A stretch of DNA of 64,000 nt from Pseudisothecium myosuroides (taxonomy: Eukaryota > Streptophyta > Bryopsida > Hypnales > Lembophyllaceae): contig OX637296.1 of assembly GCA_951799445.1 (NCBI GenBank), positions 7,006,001 through 7,070,000 on the forward strand, given 5' to 3'. Shown one piece after another: positions 36,286-48,429 of the stretch (within the stretch, counting starts at the first letter, position 1; every line of letters begins with the position of its first letter). The notes below the pieces were generated by a model, which was not told the origin of the DNA, made no database searches, and saw nothing but the letters and a program-made list of their open reading frames with translations. The position numbers and the translations under genes are program-made.

Positions 36286-38020
36286 GGCGTGAAATCCTCG
36301 GAGCCGGCTTTAATTAACTGTCGCCCGGGGGTACACCTGAATTCGTATGATCCAACAAATGTTAGCCCTGATCGCTGCATGCACATTTCATACGATTATT
36401 AATCATTGATCTTGTGTGCAGATAAGTACAGTAGTACTGTTATGAAAGTGCAGAGAAACTTTGAAATAGTTTGTGCGGATTAGTCTTGTGGGGGAGACGA
36501 CGACCGCCACATGCATGATCCGGCCTCGGTAAGATTGATCGATCGAAATGGAATGGCAGAATGCGAACGGGAGTCCTACCGGAAGGAAAGCACTCAAGAA
36601 TGGAATGTATACTTCATAATTAGTCAAAGATTTCTCACGAATAGGTGGTTGAAGCATACAAATTCCAGGAGACCTACACTTGCTGCGCTGGCTTACATCT
36701 AAACCTCCGATCCGTGAAGTTTGTTCAGATCTTACAAACTGGATAAAAGCATCCAAGGCGGCCACGGACCCTGGCATGCATTCAGTAAGGTTCCGCTGGA
36801 CTGCTCGCCTGATAATTATTCATGTCTAAGAAATGATACCGAAATGGAACTTCCATAGGAACTTCAACAAGTACCTCAAATCCACAACACTCATTTCACA
36901 AGATTTCGAAGTTCGTGTGTACACGTCTACAAAGGAAAAGCAAAATTTGCCTGTACATCCAGATGCTTGCAATCGCATCCAAGCGAGCAGGTTTCAAATC
37001 AAGATGAAGATTGAATTTGTACACTAGCTTAACCATCTCGAGACTTGAAACAGCGAGTATGAGGTCGTCCAGCACTCTCTATGTAACATCATCCTGCACT
37101 CTCGATCAAGCGAAACAACAATTGTACAGAGCAAAAGAAAGTGGCCATCCAGTGTTCATGTGTATCAGCTCAAAAACTGGAAGCAAAACCTCTAGAAAGG
37201 GTTATGCCTCGCGTTCAACTTCCACTAGAAACTGGCTAAATTCTGTATATAGCCAGCCCCTGCGAAAAGAAGCGTTTAGTATGCACATAATGATTAACAA
37301 ATAGAAGAATTGAGCAATTCGTTCTGCTAGAATCAGAAAATGAAGAAAGAAGACGACACAGCTAGCAAATTATGATCTCTTACTAGAGGAATGAAAGATT
37401 TGACCAAAGAGCGAGCTAAAGCAAAACTCAGACACTTGAAGCTACCCGATGCATGCGATTCCATTGAAAGAGCAAGCATCAAAATCTGTACTACGAATCA
37501 TTTTCCTTTACAAAACAGCGAGGTCAGCTCTCGATCGCCGAAGCATTGTGGTCTAAGATAAGCGACACAATCAAAACACGAGTGAGACGGATCACCTTCA
37601 GCAGCAATTGCAAGGGAATGCAAGGATCGCTCCCGGGATCGCTCTAGTACGTCTTCACCAGGCGTGCGTTTGAATCCCGGCTTCGGTTCAGAGAGGCGCT
37701 CAAATCCTGACACAGCTCCAAACAGAACTACTTGAGGACCGACGGAGGCGCTGCATATGAATCCTGCTATTGAGAAGAAACTTTTATAGTCATATCGTTG
37801 GACTGAAGATAACCAATCTACTGTATGTAATCATTCTGTGTAATTATTTGGGGGCAGAGGAAGACTTTGAGTTGGGATCAATTTTTGGACTTGCTGTGTG
37901 CAAGAGGAGAACTCACAGTTTAGCCACATGGATTAGCAAGTTTGGACACCAACAGAATGTGAGATCCATGTATTTCATTACATTGACTTATACATTAAAT
38001 GATTTATTAATTTTGAGATA
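36286..38020 (-). repeat. FPF1 upstream unit of copy 2
   Basis: Parallel to 20914-22650 and reverse of 46240-47942. It probably contains the promoter and a 5' leader with an intron. Short frames such as 37498-37713 minus (SGFERLSEPK...) align in position with 22148-22333 minus and 46378-46701 plus but change frame and length, so they are not treated as genes. Confidence 0.7.
37781..37790 (-). promoter_or_regulatory. TATA box, FPF1 copy 2
   Basis: Minus-strand ACTATAAAAG, about 1.5 kb upstream of the ATG and in register with the same motif in the other units. Confidence 0.5.
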
Positions 38021-38224
38021 GGAGAATCTAAGAAAACCAGCTTGGCATAATGCTTTGCTTAGCTAATGATCAAAAGAACCACCATCTAAGTATACATATG
38101 TAAAAAAGAATGATCATTAGAAGCTCTATCATAATCTTAATCACAATTGTAGTCAATTTAGAGAGTATGCCGTCTCCAAATGCCTAAGATGGAAATTAGG
38201 ATTTTCTATTGTACTCCTAAAGGT

Positions 38225-38715
38225 GTCCAACTAAATATTAGTTAGCTATGAAAATGTTCAAGGTTAAAATTGGCAAGACTGATAGGTACTAACTAGTCTT
38301 TTTTTGATAGAACAAGCAATGGAGAAGAAGTGATCAAAGGAATAAAGCATTGATTGAAAGTGACCTAAAGGGAAGAGGTTGGTTGTTGCTTCTGCTTTAA
38401 TAGGCCGACCAAAGAATCCGTCCATCCCTTAGTCAGCTATGAAAATACTTAGGCTAGATTAAAACTGGCAAGACATAGCCACATAGTTAGTCAATTTTTG
38501 ATTGAACAAGCAAGGGAGAAGAAGTGAGCAAGGGAGTAAAGCAATGACTGAAAGTGACCTAAAGGGAAGCAGTTGATTGTTGCTTCTACTTTAATAGGCC
38601 AACCGGAGAAGCCGTCCAATTCTTAGTCAGCTATGAAAATGCTCAAGGTTAGAACTAGCAAGACATAGGTTCAAGTCAATTTTTGATAGAACAAGCAATG
38701 GAGAAGAACTCTAGT
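38225..38715. repeat. ~190-bp tandem repeat, about 2.5 copies
   Basis: TAG(T/C)TATGAAAAT marks unit starts near 38242, 38431 and 38625. Each unit carries GAACAAGCAA(T/G)GGAGAAGAAG, GAAAGTGACCTAAAGGGAAG and GTTGCTTCT.CTTTAATAGGCC. It sits at the junction between the FPF1 copy 2 unit and the LTR-like element. No coding sign. Confidence 0.85.
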
Positions 38716-38759
38716 TCGGTTCTTAAGGGGGTTTTTAGGGTTTTGCGGGGCTTTTTGGA

Positions 38760-41700
38760 TCCTCTTCTTCTATTGAAATCTCCCTATCTTGGTTTCTAGT
38801 CTTTTTCTTGGAAATTTGAATACCAAAAACTAGTTTTTGGAGGCTTATTTTTTGCCACTAACTTGGTTCTTTTTTGCCACTAATTTTTGGAGACTAAACT
38901 TGGTGTTTTCAAATTAAATTTTGAAAACTAAACTTGATAAATGTTCATAGGATTTAAACATGGCACAACTTGTAATTATTTCTTAAGAGTTTTTTTTACT
39001 ATAAGAGAGTCAAAGCTTCACCGTGGTTTTGGAAAACTAGAAAATACTCCCATAATTTCTATAAACTAAGTTAAAGCTTTGCCGTGTTGGAGAAAAGACT
39101 GTCAACAAGTGAATGAGTAAAATGAACAAGATACAACATAGTGCACAATCATGTGTACAACAAAGTTAGTATAAAAGCAACCAATTAATACAACCAAGTT
39201 AGTAGGCAAAACTCATTCACAAAACACTAGAAGCCCCCCTGAGCAGCGTCGCCAAGGTACAAAGGTGGGAGGGCTCTAAGACTTATACAAAAACAAAAGA
39301 ATGCAAGAAATCAACCAAAATACAACAAAACTTGAACAAAAACAACAACAAATAAAAAGGTTTCAACAACAAAAGTAGGAGGGAACAAGGTTTGAAGGGA
39401 CCCCAATCTTGTTCAAAACTTGCTTGAGAAATACCAACAATGAAGCATAAAAGCTTCAAAAACAACCGCTTTGGTTATTTGGCTCAAAATGGCCAAAAAT
39501 TCAATTGGATGGAACCAACGGAATCAGAGTGTTGCAAAAGAAGGGGTGATTTGAAAAGAGAATGAGTGCCCTCAAAAACTTTCCAAAGGCACCCACTTCC
39601 TTTCATTTTTCTACAAGTAAATTTAGGATTTAGGATTTTCATTTCAATTTTTAGATTTTCTATTTTTTAAGCTGTCGGGTACAAAAGCCTTTGCTTTGGA
39701 AAAATGTTGAGTTTTTGGCTCCAACCAAAAGCCTAAGATATGAAGGAATGTAATAATATGAGTGGTAGATTTATCACTTTAAGATAAAATGAAGGAGTTG
39801 TTTGTTGTATAAAGTCTCATATAATATAAAGTATACAACATTTTATATACATGTGTATATAACTCCATATTTAAAGTGTGTATAAGCCCATATCAATATT
39901 TATATAATACGTAAAAAAAGAGTGTTCTCATATTCATATTTGTCATGTATAAATATCAAATAAATATCATGTATTAATATTTATAAAATATATATAAATA
40001 GAGCATATCATACCTATATAAATCATGTCTAAAAATCATAAAACATTGTATTCCAAACCATATTGGCCACGTACAAAACTTCAAACCCTTGAAAATCTTC
40101 TTGAAAATCTAATCAAACTTTGAATAAGTGCCAAAGTTGCATAAAGATTTGAAATCAAGTGTACTTTAGATTTTTAGAAAGCTAAAAGATATTGTGCAAA
40201 CTCTACAAATTTCAAAGGCAAAAATGATATTGTCTAATATTTAAATCTCGTTGAAGATTACATATCCATTTTCAATGGCAGTTGTATATCCTTCCATTTT
40301 GGAGAACACTTTGGACTCATAAAAGCTCCAAATATTTTGTACCATATTTTCATAAAAATCTAGCTTTATAATATACATTCTCAAAAATTCTCAAGTCTAA
40401 AAAACAAACCCTCTACACTTATAACTCTTTTATAACAACTTCAAATTAAAAGTGCTATATCATCATATAAAGCTAATAGTTGTATATACAATTAGTGTGA
40501 AATTTAAAATCAAAAACATTCTAACCAAATTTCTATAAGTGCTCAAAATTTTGGTCATTGATTCTAGTAGGTACGTAGCAGATCCTTTGTCACTTCATCA
40601 TTCATAATTTTGCATCCAAATTTCAAATAGAAAAAATCATAGTTTTTTGAAATTAAAATAACAAAAAAAATACTCTCACAAAATTTCATTCAAAAATTTG
40701 TAATGCACATTGAGATATGTCTCCCCAAACTTATCACACTACGAAACTAACTATGAAGGAAGAAGAAGAAGACTCTCAACTCCTTAATATAGAGCTTTAA
40801 GGGCCACAACAGCTCATATTCAACCCACATGGGCCCTTTTAAATTTATTGGCTACCTCATTTGACCTTCTTAAAGCCTTATCCACCCCTATAATCTAACC
40901 GCAAAATCTTTTAAGTCCCTCAAAGGATAAACTATCTCCATCCCTTTCTCCTTCAACTTCAAGCACATCAAATAACTTTTGAAAATACTTCTAAGTACAA
41001 AACTGAAATAATTTGGATTTAAAATATGTTTATTAAAGGTAATAAATAAAGTTCTAAGAGGAGCATTATTCTATATGCAAAAACTTAAGGATTTATCAAA
41101 TGATATTTACAACATTATATATAGGATCCGCTTTAGTAAAATAATTGATTGGCCCTTCTAACCAATATTAATGGCTATGACTTTCTTTGATAATTATGCC
41201 TGACCCTGCAAAATTGAAACCTTTGAAACTCCTTTCACATGTCACCTCTTGGCTGACAGCCTCAACACATCCAACTTGTAATAAGATTATCAATGCCCAA
41301 GCGTCCCGCTGAAGGTTTTCATGCCATCGCTATTTTACACAAAGTTGCTTTGCTGATTGAGAAGGACCAACTTCTGACGCGGACACTTATGTAGTGGCAC
41401 AAAACTCAGCAGTAGAAGAGGTTGATTCAATAGTTGAGATAATAAAAACTCAAGATTGGACTTCAGTTGAAGCTCTTCATATTGCAATTTAGAAAAAAAT
41501 CCTTTAGTTTGACATATTAACCTCTAGAGGACCAAGGTCCCCTTGAGGGACACTGGGGATTTCGGGATGGCTCGTTTGAATTGAATTTTTTATTTAAATT
41601 TTTTGAATTTTTTTGAAGATAAAATTCACATTATCTTTCTAAAAATATAATCTTTTTTTCAATCGGTGCCCAGGAGTAAAAGTTATGCCACCCTAAATCA

Positions 41701-43760
41701 AAAAAATTGTTTGCCGGGTAGGGAAAAAAAAAAATTAACTTGATTTTTTTAATTTTTAATTTTTTTCTCAAAGATCATGTTTTTTTCTACATTTGAAGCT
41801 TTGGTTCATTCTATTTGGACTAATAATGAGAAAATTATTAACAATCTTGTTTTTGGGGCAATCTAAGCATCTTCTTTGAAAAACAACTTGTAGAATTCAT
41901 TTTTTAATCTAATTTTCAAAAGATTTCAAATTCTTTTTTTAACAAGGTTAAGATTGTTGGCAAAAAAAATCTCACCATTGGGATTGCGGTGTTTCAATTC
42001 CATCTTAGAGCTATTAACAATTTAGTGTTTTGTTCAATTTTAGTTCACAATTTTTTAATGAATGAAAATCAATTGTTTTTTTCTGATTTTTTTTCCCGAC
42101 TCTCAACTCAAATGTTTAACATTAAAAGTTTTAAATTTATGGTCTGTAGTGCAAAATTTTTTCACAAATGGCAATCAAAGTCATTTGAAATAGCAGACCA
42201 ACACTCAAATTTTTTTTTCAACTTTAAATGCTAATATCTTCCAATCCATATGGTCAAACTTCATAAAAATTTTACCACATGATTTGAAACAAGTAAAATA
42301 CACTTCCTACGGTTAGATTCTCCATTAGATTCTAAAAAAAGTTTTTTTTGGTTTCTTGAGTGATTGCAACAGAATTGGCAGTTTTCAATGGTTTTGGAGC
42401 TAGAGAATGCCTTGGTCCTTTAGGGATTAAACTCAAAGTGAAAATCAAAGAAATTGATGAACTTCTTAGGTGGTCCCTCCTCTTTATAGTTTTCAGTGAG
42501 AAAGCGTAGCTTTGAAGCCACTTCAAGTGATGTCATTTCTTCCACCCTATTATTATAATCAAACCTATCCAAAAATCATATAAACACATGTTTTTATATA
42601 ACATACTCAGTTACAATACGACATTGCTGGTCCAAACATTTAACTTTCAGAGAAAAACTCCAAATCACAAACAAATTGTGCCATTGGCTTTAGAAGGCTA
42701 TTAATCTTGTAAAACAATCCCCTACCATTTTTTCCATCTCAAAAATTTCATCAAAACCTAGTGCCAATTTAAAATTGGAAAGGGGTAAAAATTCAACTAT
42801 TGCAGTTTACTTTTTTTGAAAGAAGTAACTAGCCTAAGCTTTTTGGTAGGTACAAGGGAGTATGAAGATACCTTGCTTTGACTTCATTCCAAATTGGTAT
42901 GTCCCTAGAACGCCGGTCAACTCCACAAACTTCCTTCAATTTCACCGATTTTGAAAAATCTTGCTGTTTCGGATACTTTTGAATGTCAGAATGTTATGAA
43001 ATTTTTTGGAGCCTATTACTAGCATGAAATATACTATACCAATTTTTAGTGAGATTTTATTGCAACCTGAATAATTTCTAAGAATTTTTCATTGTACATT
43101 TTGGTAATTAACCATCTGAAAGAGTATCTTAGAAGTTTCAAAAAATTTCAAATTTTTTCATAGAAACTCTTATAGAATTCTACAAAAATGAGTAGGCTCA
43201 TATTTTTGCTCTACACACTTGAAAAAAGAGATTAAAATCCCTCTATCTCCTTTAAATTTTGACAACTAGAGAAACTTTCATACGGAAGGAAATCTTGACA
43301 AACCAATTTCGTTGTTGAGTCACAAGTGTGATTCCAACTTTAGAACACCATATTTTGATCGTAGATGCCCTCCACTAGTCCATCTTGAGATTGTAACTCT
43401 TGTAAGCTAACGATTGAAGTTTCTATTATTTTACAAATCCAACTAGAAAATTGAGACCTTTATTTGAAAATCCAAATAGGGATCTTACCTAGGTTTCCTT
43501 GAACCAATTTAGCCATGATTTTCACATGCATGGTAGATTTACGCAATTTGGACATTTTACAATCTATACAATTTCTAGATTTCTATCCTATTTACATGCA
43601 AGATTTGGGTATATTTTGGGCAAAATACTATATTTAGGACAAAATGTTGTATTGATATGTAATATATCTATTTTAATTATTACACTCTTTTTAGGCTTTT
43701 TGAGTATATAAAACTAGACAAAAAAATTGTGAAAAGCCAAAAAAAGAACATCATGAGCCC
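38760..43760 (-). mobile_element. Decayed LTR-like element, B family member 2
   Basis: On the minus strand it begins near 43760 (AATCTGTCACTTGGGGCTC-type start) and runs through the blocks of member 1 to a PBS-like TTGGCGACGCTGCTCAGG (about 39238-39255), then AAAGCTT..GCCG tandem blocks near 39010 and 39075. Strong C-to-T and G-to-A decay relative to 53126-55785. Interrupted by the TTAA element at 41517. Confidence 0.5.
41517..42430 (-). mobile_element. TTAA-flanked TIR element, copy 5
   Basis: Left end TTAA-CCTCTAGAGGACCAAGG, right end CCTTGGTCCTTTAGGGA-TTAA, 914 bp including both TTAA. Its insertion site is intact in the paralog at 26408-26411. Frames such as 41989-42234 are not conserved in the other copies. 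Confidence 0.85.
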
Positions 43761-43829
43761 CAAGTGACAGATTGAAAGCTCACACATAGCTATGTATTTT
43801 TCAGATGGTTGAAGATGTATACAAGTTAA

Positions 43830-45090
43830 ATTGAATACATTGAATTAAAAAACATTTGAATCTTTTTTTTGAAAATTAATAGAAATTATAATAATTTTCA
43901 AAACATATGTTTAGTACCATTTAAAAATATAAGACATGAATTCTTTTTTCACATGGTATATTTTTGTTACCTTACTTCTATGAATCTTACAAAGGTTTAC
44001 ATACACCTATCCTCAACTATTGTTTATATCCATATAATTGATAAATATGAAATCCAAGTTGTCCAGAGGTTACTAGTTTTAATAATTTACTACTTGTGTA
44101 AATGATTGCAAGTGTTTGTTTGGAGTGCCATGTATGCTCGCATGTATTATGAACTTCAAAATTCCATAAGAACTTAATGGAGCTTTTAAATCTTGATATT
44201 TTTTCAAGAAAATTTGTAGCTTCAATATTGTAATAACAAAAGTGTTTGCACCAAATAGTTTCACCAATAAGTAATAAGATGTATTTCGACATGTGTATGA
44301 TGATTTTCTTACAAGTGTTGGAATTAGATGCATCCAACATACGAAAGGTGACTTTCGATAATTTCAATGACAATCTAAGATGTACACAAGGCATGTGCAA
44401 TTGCAAAGTGTGTCCAGAAAGCAAATTGAGTGTAATTCATGGAAAAATATTGTGAAATAATAGAACATAACGTTGAAACCGGTTTGATGTAAGTTAGGAA
44501 AAGGCACAATCTCAAAAGTGTATCACAATGGTGGATACACCCAAACTTGCATCCTACCTAAAATCATCATCATCTCTATACCTGTTCATCTCCAAAATCA
44601 ATCTCTACCTAGGTTGAACAAAAGATATTAGAACATCTACTAAAAAAAACTTTGACCCTTTATAACTTTTCCATAAGGTATCCAAATGTCATGTTCTTTA
44701 ATACGTTTGAACCTCTTTTTACTTGCTAACAAGAAAATATGAAAATTAAAATAGTCTAATAATATTAACTAGGCACAATAGCAAAAGGTGGCAAATTTTG
44801 GAAGGTGTGTTTTTTAGAACAAGTTGGATGGTGGTTAGAGAAATGCACAATCAATACTTTAGTCTTTTCGGGTTAAGTTCTACTTAAATTAGTTTTTTAC
44901 AACTATACAGTACCTTAAGGTAAGTTCCACATCATCTATTTCAGCACTTTTGGCATGTTGGCTTCTATTTTAATGAAAAAATTATCCACCTGCACCTCTC
45001 CGCCCTTGAATCAGTGTCTATTTTGTTTTTTGAAATACTTTTCAATTGACTTATCCATGAGATCACTCTATACCATAGAAACACTTTAAT
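43830..45090. other. No gene recognised; duplicated AT-rich DNA
   Basis: This stretch mirrors 23880-24960. It contains overlapping frames (44017-44424 minus, 44079-44333 minus, 44246-44455 plus) without domains. Comparison with the mirrored arm shows no preserved reading frame. Confidence 0.45.
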
Positions 45091-46240
45091 AATATATATG
45101 AGATAGCTTCTAATGATAATTCTTTTTACATATGTATAAGATGGTGGTTCTTTTATTCATCGGGAAAAAAAATATTAGAAGAGCAAAGCATTATGCTAAG
45201 TTTTTTTTCCTAGATTCTTCTATCTTAAAATTAATAAATTATTAAACTTCCTTACGTGCCACAAGACTAATATTCACAAGTCTATTTAGAATGCCATTGA
45301 CTAAAAAAATTTGCAAAACTCAAAATCCACTTATGATTTTGCTATCGTATATCTTGAAATTGAGAATCGTCTATTGAAAATTTGACCACATGACGTAGAG
45401 AAGCACTTGTGGTTTCTAATGGATGTGAAATGAACTAACCTTGATAAAATTAAGGATCATTTTAAATAGATCATTGATCAACTATTGTTGCTTAGCTAGT
45501 CAAATCATATGATTTTTTACATAATTCTACCACTTTGCTATTGATCCCATTATAGTAATATTTTAATAATTATGCCAAGGTCTCTTCCTAATCCTTACAC
45601 ACAGTATCTATAGTGTTTGTCCTTCATGTTTTTATGTTCTAATTTGAAATTTGTTGCTAACATTCCAAAATCTATACTATTCACAAAAATAATATTCAAA
45701 CTTTAAAGATATAGCTGTAGACCCTAGATAGGGCACCCACATGATGCAAGACCTTGACAAAAGGTGCACTCAAAGGGAGGAACCTTCTTCTCCAAACCAA
45801 GTCTTCACTAGTCCATCAATCTTTAATATCTATGACTTGCAAAGACGGTGATAACGAAGGAGTACCATCTTTCAACCACTCCCTCTTCCCAATCCCACTA
45901 CTGCCCATGTGCCAATGAAACTGGCAAGGAGAGGGACATTTAACTTACCCCCTCAATAACGTTGTGACATGTGTACAAACTCTTCCTATCATCTTTCCAC
46001 CTACTTAAATGAAAACTTTAACAAACCAAGGTTTGACCACAATCATACTTATTAAGAGAAGCACTCGTGGTTTGTATTTGGAAGTAAAATAAAACTTGAT
46101 AATAAGTTAAGGATGCTACTCTAAGGTGTTCCTAAACAGATGTTGGGGATTAATCATCCAGTCAAGGGGAAGCATGCAAATTCCCTGGGAGATCACCTGA
46201 AGGAAATGGAGGGGCTCCCAAATCCCTCTACCGGAGGTTG
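45090..46240. repeat. FPF1-flank blocks, upstream side of copy 3
   Basis: Order d4 (CTTCTAATGATAATTC), d0 (GCACTTGTGGTTTCTAATGGA), d1 (GACAAAAGGTGCACTCAAAG), d2 (ACCACAATCATACTTATTAAG), d3 truncated (CTCTACCGGAGGTTG). Same orientation as 33180-35000, opposite to 48430-50300. Confidence 0.65.
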
Positions 46241-47942
46241 TGGAAATAATTAATCACATAATTCTTGTTTGCATTTTTTAGCGTAGGAACAATTTAGTCA
46301 ATGTAATGAAAGACATGGATCTCACATTCTGTTGCTGTCCAATTTGGGTAATCGGTGTTGCTTTGTGAGCTCTCCTCTTGCACGCAGCAAGTCCAAAAAT
46401 TGATCTGCACCCAAATGCTTATACAGAACGATTACATACAGTAGATTGGTTAGCTTCAGTCCAACGATATGGCTATAAAAGTATCTTTTCCTTAGCAGGA
46501 TTCATATGCAGCACCTCCGTCGGTCCTCCAGTAGTTCTGTTTGGAGCTGTGTCACGATTTGAGCGCCTCTTTGAACCGAAGCACCGTTGTGAAGACGAGA
46601 CCGATCCTTGCATTCCGTTGCAATTGCTGCTGAAGGTGATCCGTCTCACTCGTTTTTTTATTCTCGCTTATCTTCTACCACAATACTTCGGCGAGGGCTA
46701 ACCTCTCTGTTTTGTAAAGGAAAATCATTTGTAGTACAGATTTTGATGCTTGCTCAGTCTTTCAAAGGAATTGCATGCATCGGGTAGCTTCAAGTGTCTG
46801 AGTTTTGCATTAGCTCTTTGCTGGTCGATTATTTAATTCCTCTAGAGATCATAATTTGCTAGCTGTGTCGTCTTCTTTCTTCATTTTCTAATTCGAGAGA
46901 ACCAATTCCTCATTTCTTCTAATTGTTAATCATTTCCTGCATGCTGAATGCTTCTTATCGCTGGGGCTGGCTATATACAGAAAGCCAGTTTCCAGTGTCA
47001 GTCGAATGCTGTGCGTAACTCTTTCTAGAGGTTTTGTTTCCAGTTTTTGAGCTGATACACATGAACACTGTACATGGCCACTTTCTTTTGCACTATAAAA
47101 TAGTTGTTTCGCTTGAAGGATCGAGAGTGCAGGATGATATCACACATAAGATTCGACCTCATACTAGCTCGCTGTTTCAAGTCTCGAGATGATTAATCTA
47201 GTGTACAAATTCAATCCTCATCTTGATTTTGAAACCTGCTCGACTGGAAGCGATTGCAAGCATCTGGCTACAAGTGCTTTTTCCTTTGTAGACACACATG
47301 AACTTAGAAATCTTGTGAACTGTCTTGTGTACTTGAGGTATTTGTTGAAGTTCCTGTACGTGAATTTTCTATTTCGAGATCATTTCTTAGACCTGAAGAA
47401 TTATCAGGCAAGTAGTCAAAGCTACGGTTGAACTCCGGCGGACCCTTACTGAATGCATACCAAGGTCCATGGACGCGCGGGATGCTTATGTCAAGTTTGG
47501 AATGTCTGAACAAACTTCACGGATCGGAGGTTTAGGTGTAAGGTCCTCAAGTGCAGGTCTCCTCGAATTTGTATGCTTCAACAATGCAACCTTTTCGAGA
47601 AATTAATTTTTGAAAATGAAGTATACTTTCCATTCGTGAGTGCTTTCCTTCCAGTAGGACTCCTTTACATTCTGCCATTCCAATGCGATCATTTCTACCA
47701 AGGCCGGATCATTCATGCCCCTGATCGTGGTCTCCACCACAAGACTAATCCGCACAAACTATTTCAATGTTTCTGTTCACTTTCATAACAGTACTACTGT
47801 ACTTATCTGCACACATCATCAATGATTAATAATCTTATGAAATGGACATGCATCGATCAGGGTTAACATTTGTTGGATCATACGAATTCAGGTGTACCCC
47901 CGGGCGACAGTTAATTAAAGCCGGCTCCGAGGATTTCACGCC
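46240..47942 (+). repeat. FPF1 upstream unit of copy 3
   Basis: Contains the blocks shared with the other three units in the same order up to the ATG. The region between the TATA box (46473) and the ATG (47943) is about 1.47 kb, too long for a simple leader, so a 5' UTR intron is likely; TTTTGTAAAGG near 46712 and ATCGATCAG-G near 47859 are possible borders. The frame 46378-46701 is not conserved in length between units. Confidence 0.65.
46473..46480 (+). promoter_or_regulatory. TATA box, FPF1 copy 3
   Basis: TATAAAAG, the cleanest of four matching motifs, about 20 bp before the conserved GCAGGATTCATATGCAGC block that may hold the transcription start. Confidence 0.5.
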
Positions 47943-48281
47943 ATGGCTGGGGTGTGGGAGTTCGATTCCGATGACGTTTACACCCTGGTCGAGAATCCGA
48001 TGGAGGAAACGTCCATTCCCGGGCCAGCAATGGGCCACAAGGTGCTCGTGCACAAAGCCACCAACACCACCATGACGAACTACGAGCAGCTCACCAGCAA
48101 GCTCCGTCCGCTTGGCTGGTACCCGTTCGCCCACGACGCCGAGGTGCGACAATACCACCGGGGTGTCCACTCCGTGGATCTCATCACCTTGCCTGCATTT
48201 TTCTCCGACCTCAGCACGCACGACATGTATGATGTGGTGGTGAAGACTCGGTCGGCGTTCGAGGTCCGGGATGTTGCATAA
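47943..48281 (+). CDS. FPF1-like protein, copy 3
   Basis: 112 residues and the same family motifs as the other two copies. Relative to copy 2 it has Gly11Asp and Ala75Val plus one silent change at Ala66; both replacements are transitions (GGC to GAC, GCC to GTC). Pro84 is intact. The start is in a GCCATGG context and the coding region has no intron. Lies on the opposite strand from copies 1 and 2, in the right arm of the large inverted duplication that contains copy 2 in its left arm. Function inferred from the FPF1 family (small growth- and flowering-promoting proteins of seed plants). Confidence 0.95.
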   Translation: MAGVWEFDSDDVYTLVENPMEETSIPGPAMGHKVLVHKATNTTMTNYEQLTSKLRPLGWYPFAHDAEVRQYHRGVHSVDLITLPAFFSDLSTHDMYDVVVKTRSAFEVRDVA

Positions 48282-48429
48282 GTTAGCTCGCTCGCTCGGG
48301 AATCGATTCGAATTTTGAGCAGGAAGTTATTGAGCCCAATTAAGCTAGTTAATATATTTAATAAAGGAGGTTGTCTGAGTGCTTGCAATGATCAGTAATT
48401 ATGTCCCTTCAGGAGTGTGTGTTAATAAG

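Larger units (their letters stand above)
38730..45240. repeat. Inverted-duplication segment, mate of 23640-28230
   Basis: Reverse complement of 23640-28230, with a TTAA element inserted at 41517-42430 and extra tandem sequence at the left edge. Contains only decayed element sequence. Confidence 0.6.

Noticed and set aside
35996..36402. Long frames overlapping FPF1 copy 2 in other frames and on the opposite strand (also at 20635-20940 and 47835-48221)
   Set aside because: They are shadows of the conserved GC-rich FPF1 coding region, which itself matches a known family along its whole length.
38225..38715. Possible CRISPR-like or satellite array
   Set aside because: About 2.5 units of 190 bp without spacers in a eukaryotic context; a plain tandem repeat.
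44017..44424. 135-codon minus frame in duplicated DNA
   Set aside because: The mirrored DNA near 24400-24850 does not keep the frame, overlapping frames exist on both strands and no domain is visible.
46378..46701. 107-codon frame upstream of FPF1 copy 3 on the same strand
   Set aside because: The matching places in the other units (18400-18560, 22148-22333, 37498-37713) have different frames, lengths and stops. Similarity is at DNA level only, so it is probably leader or promoter sequence.
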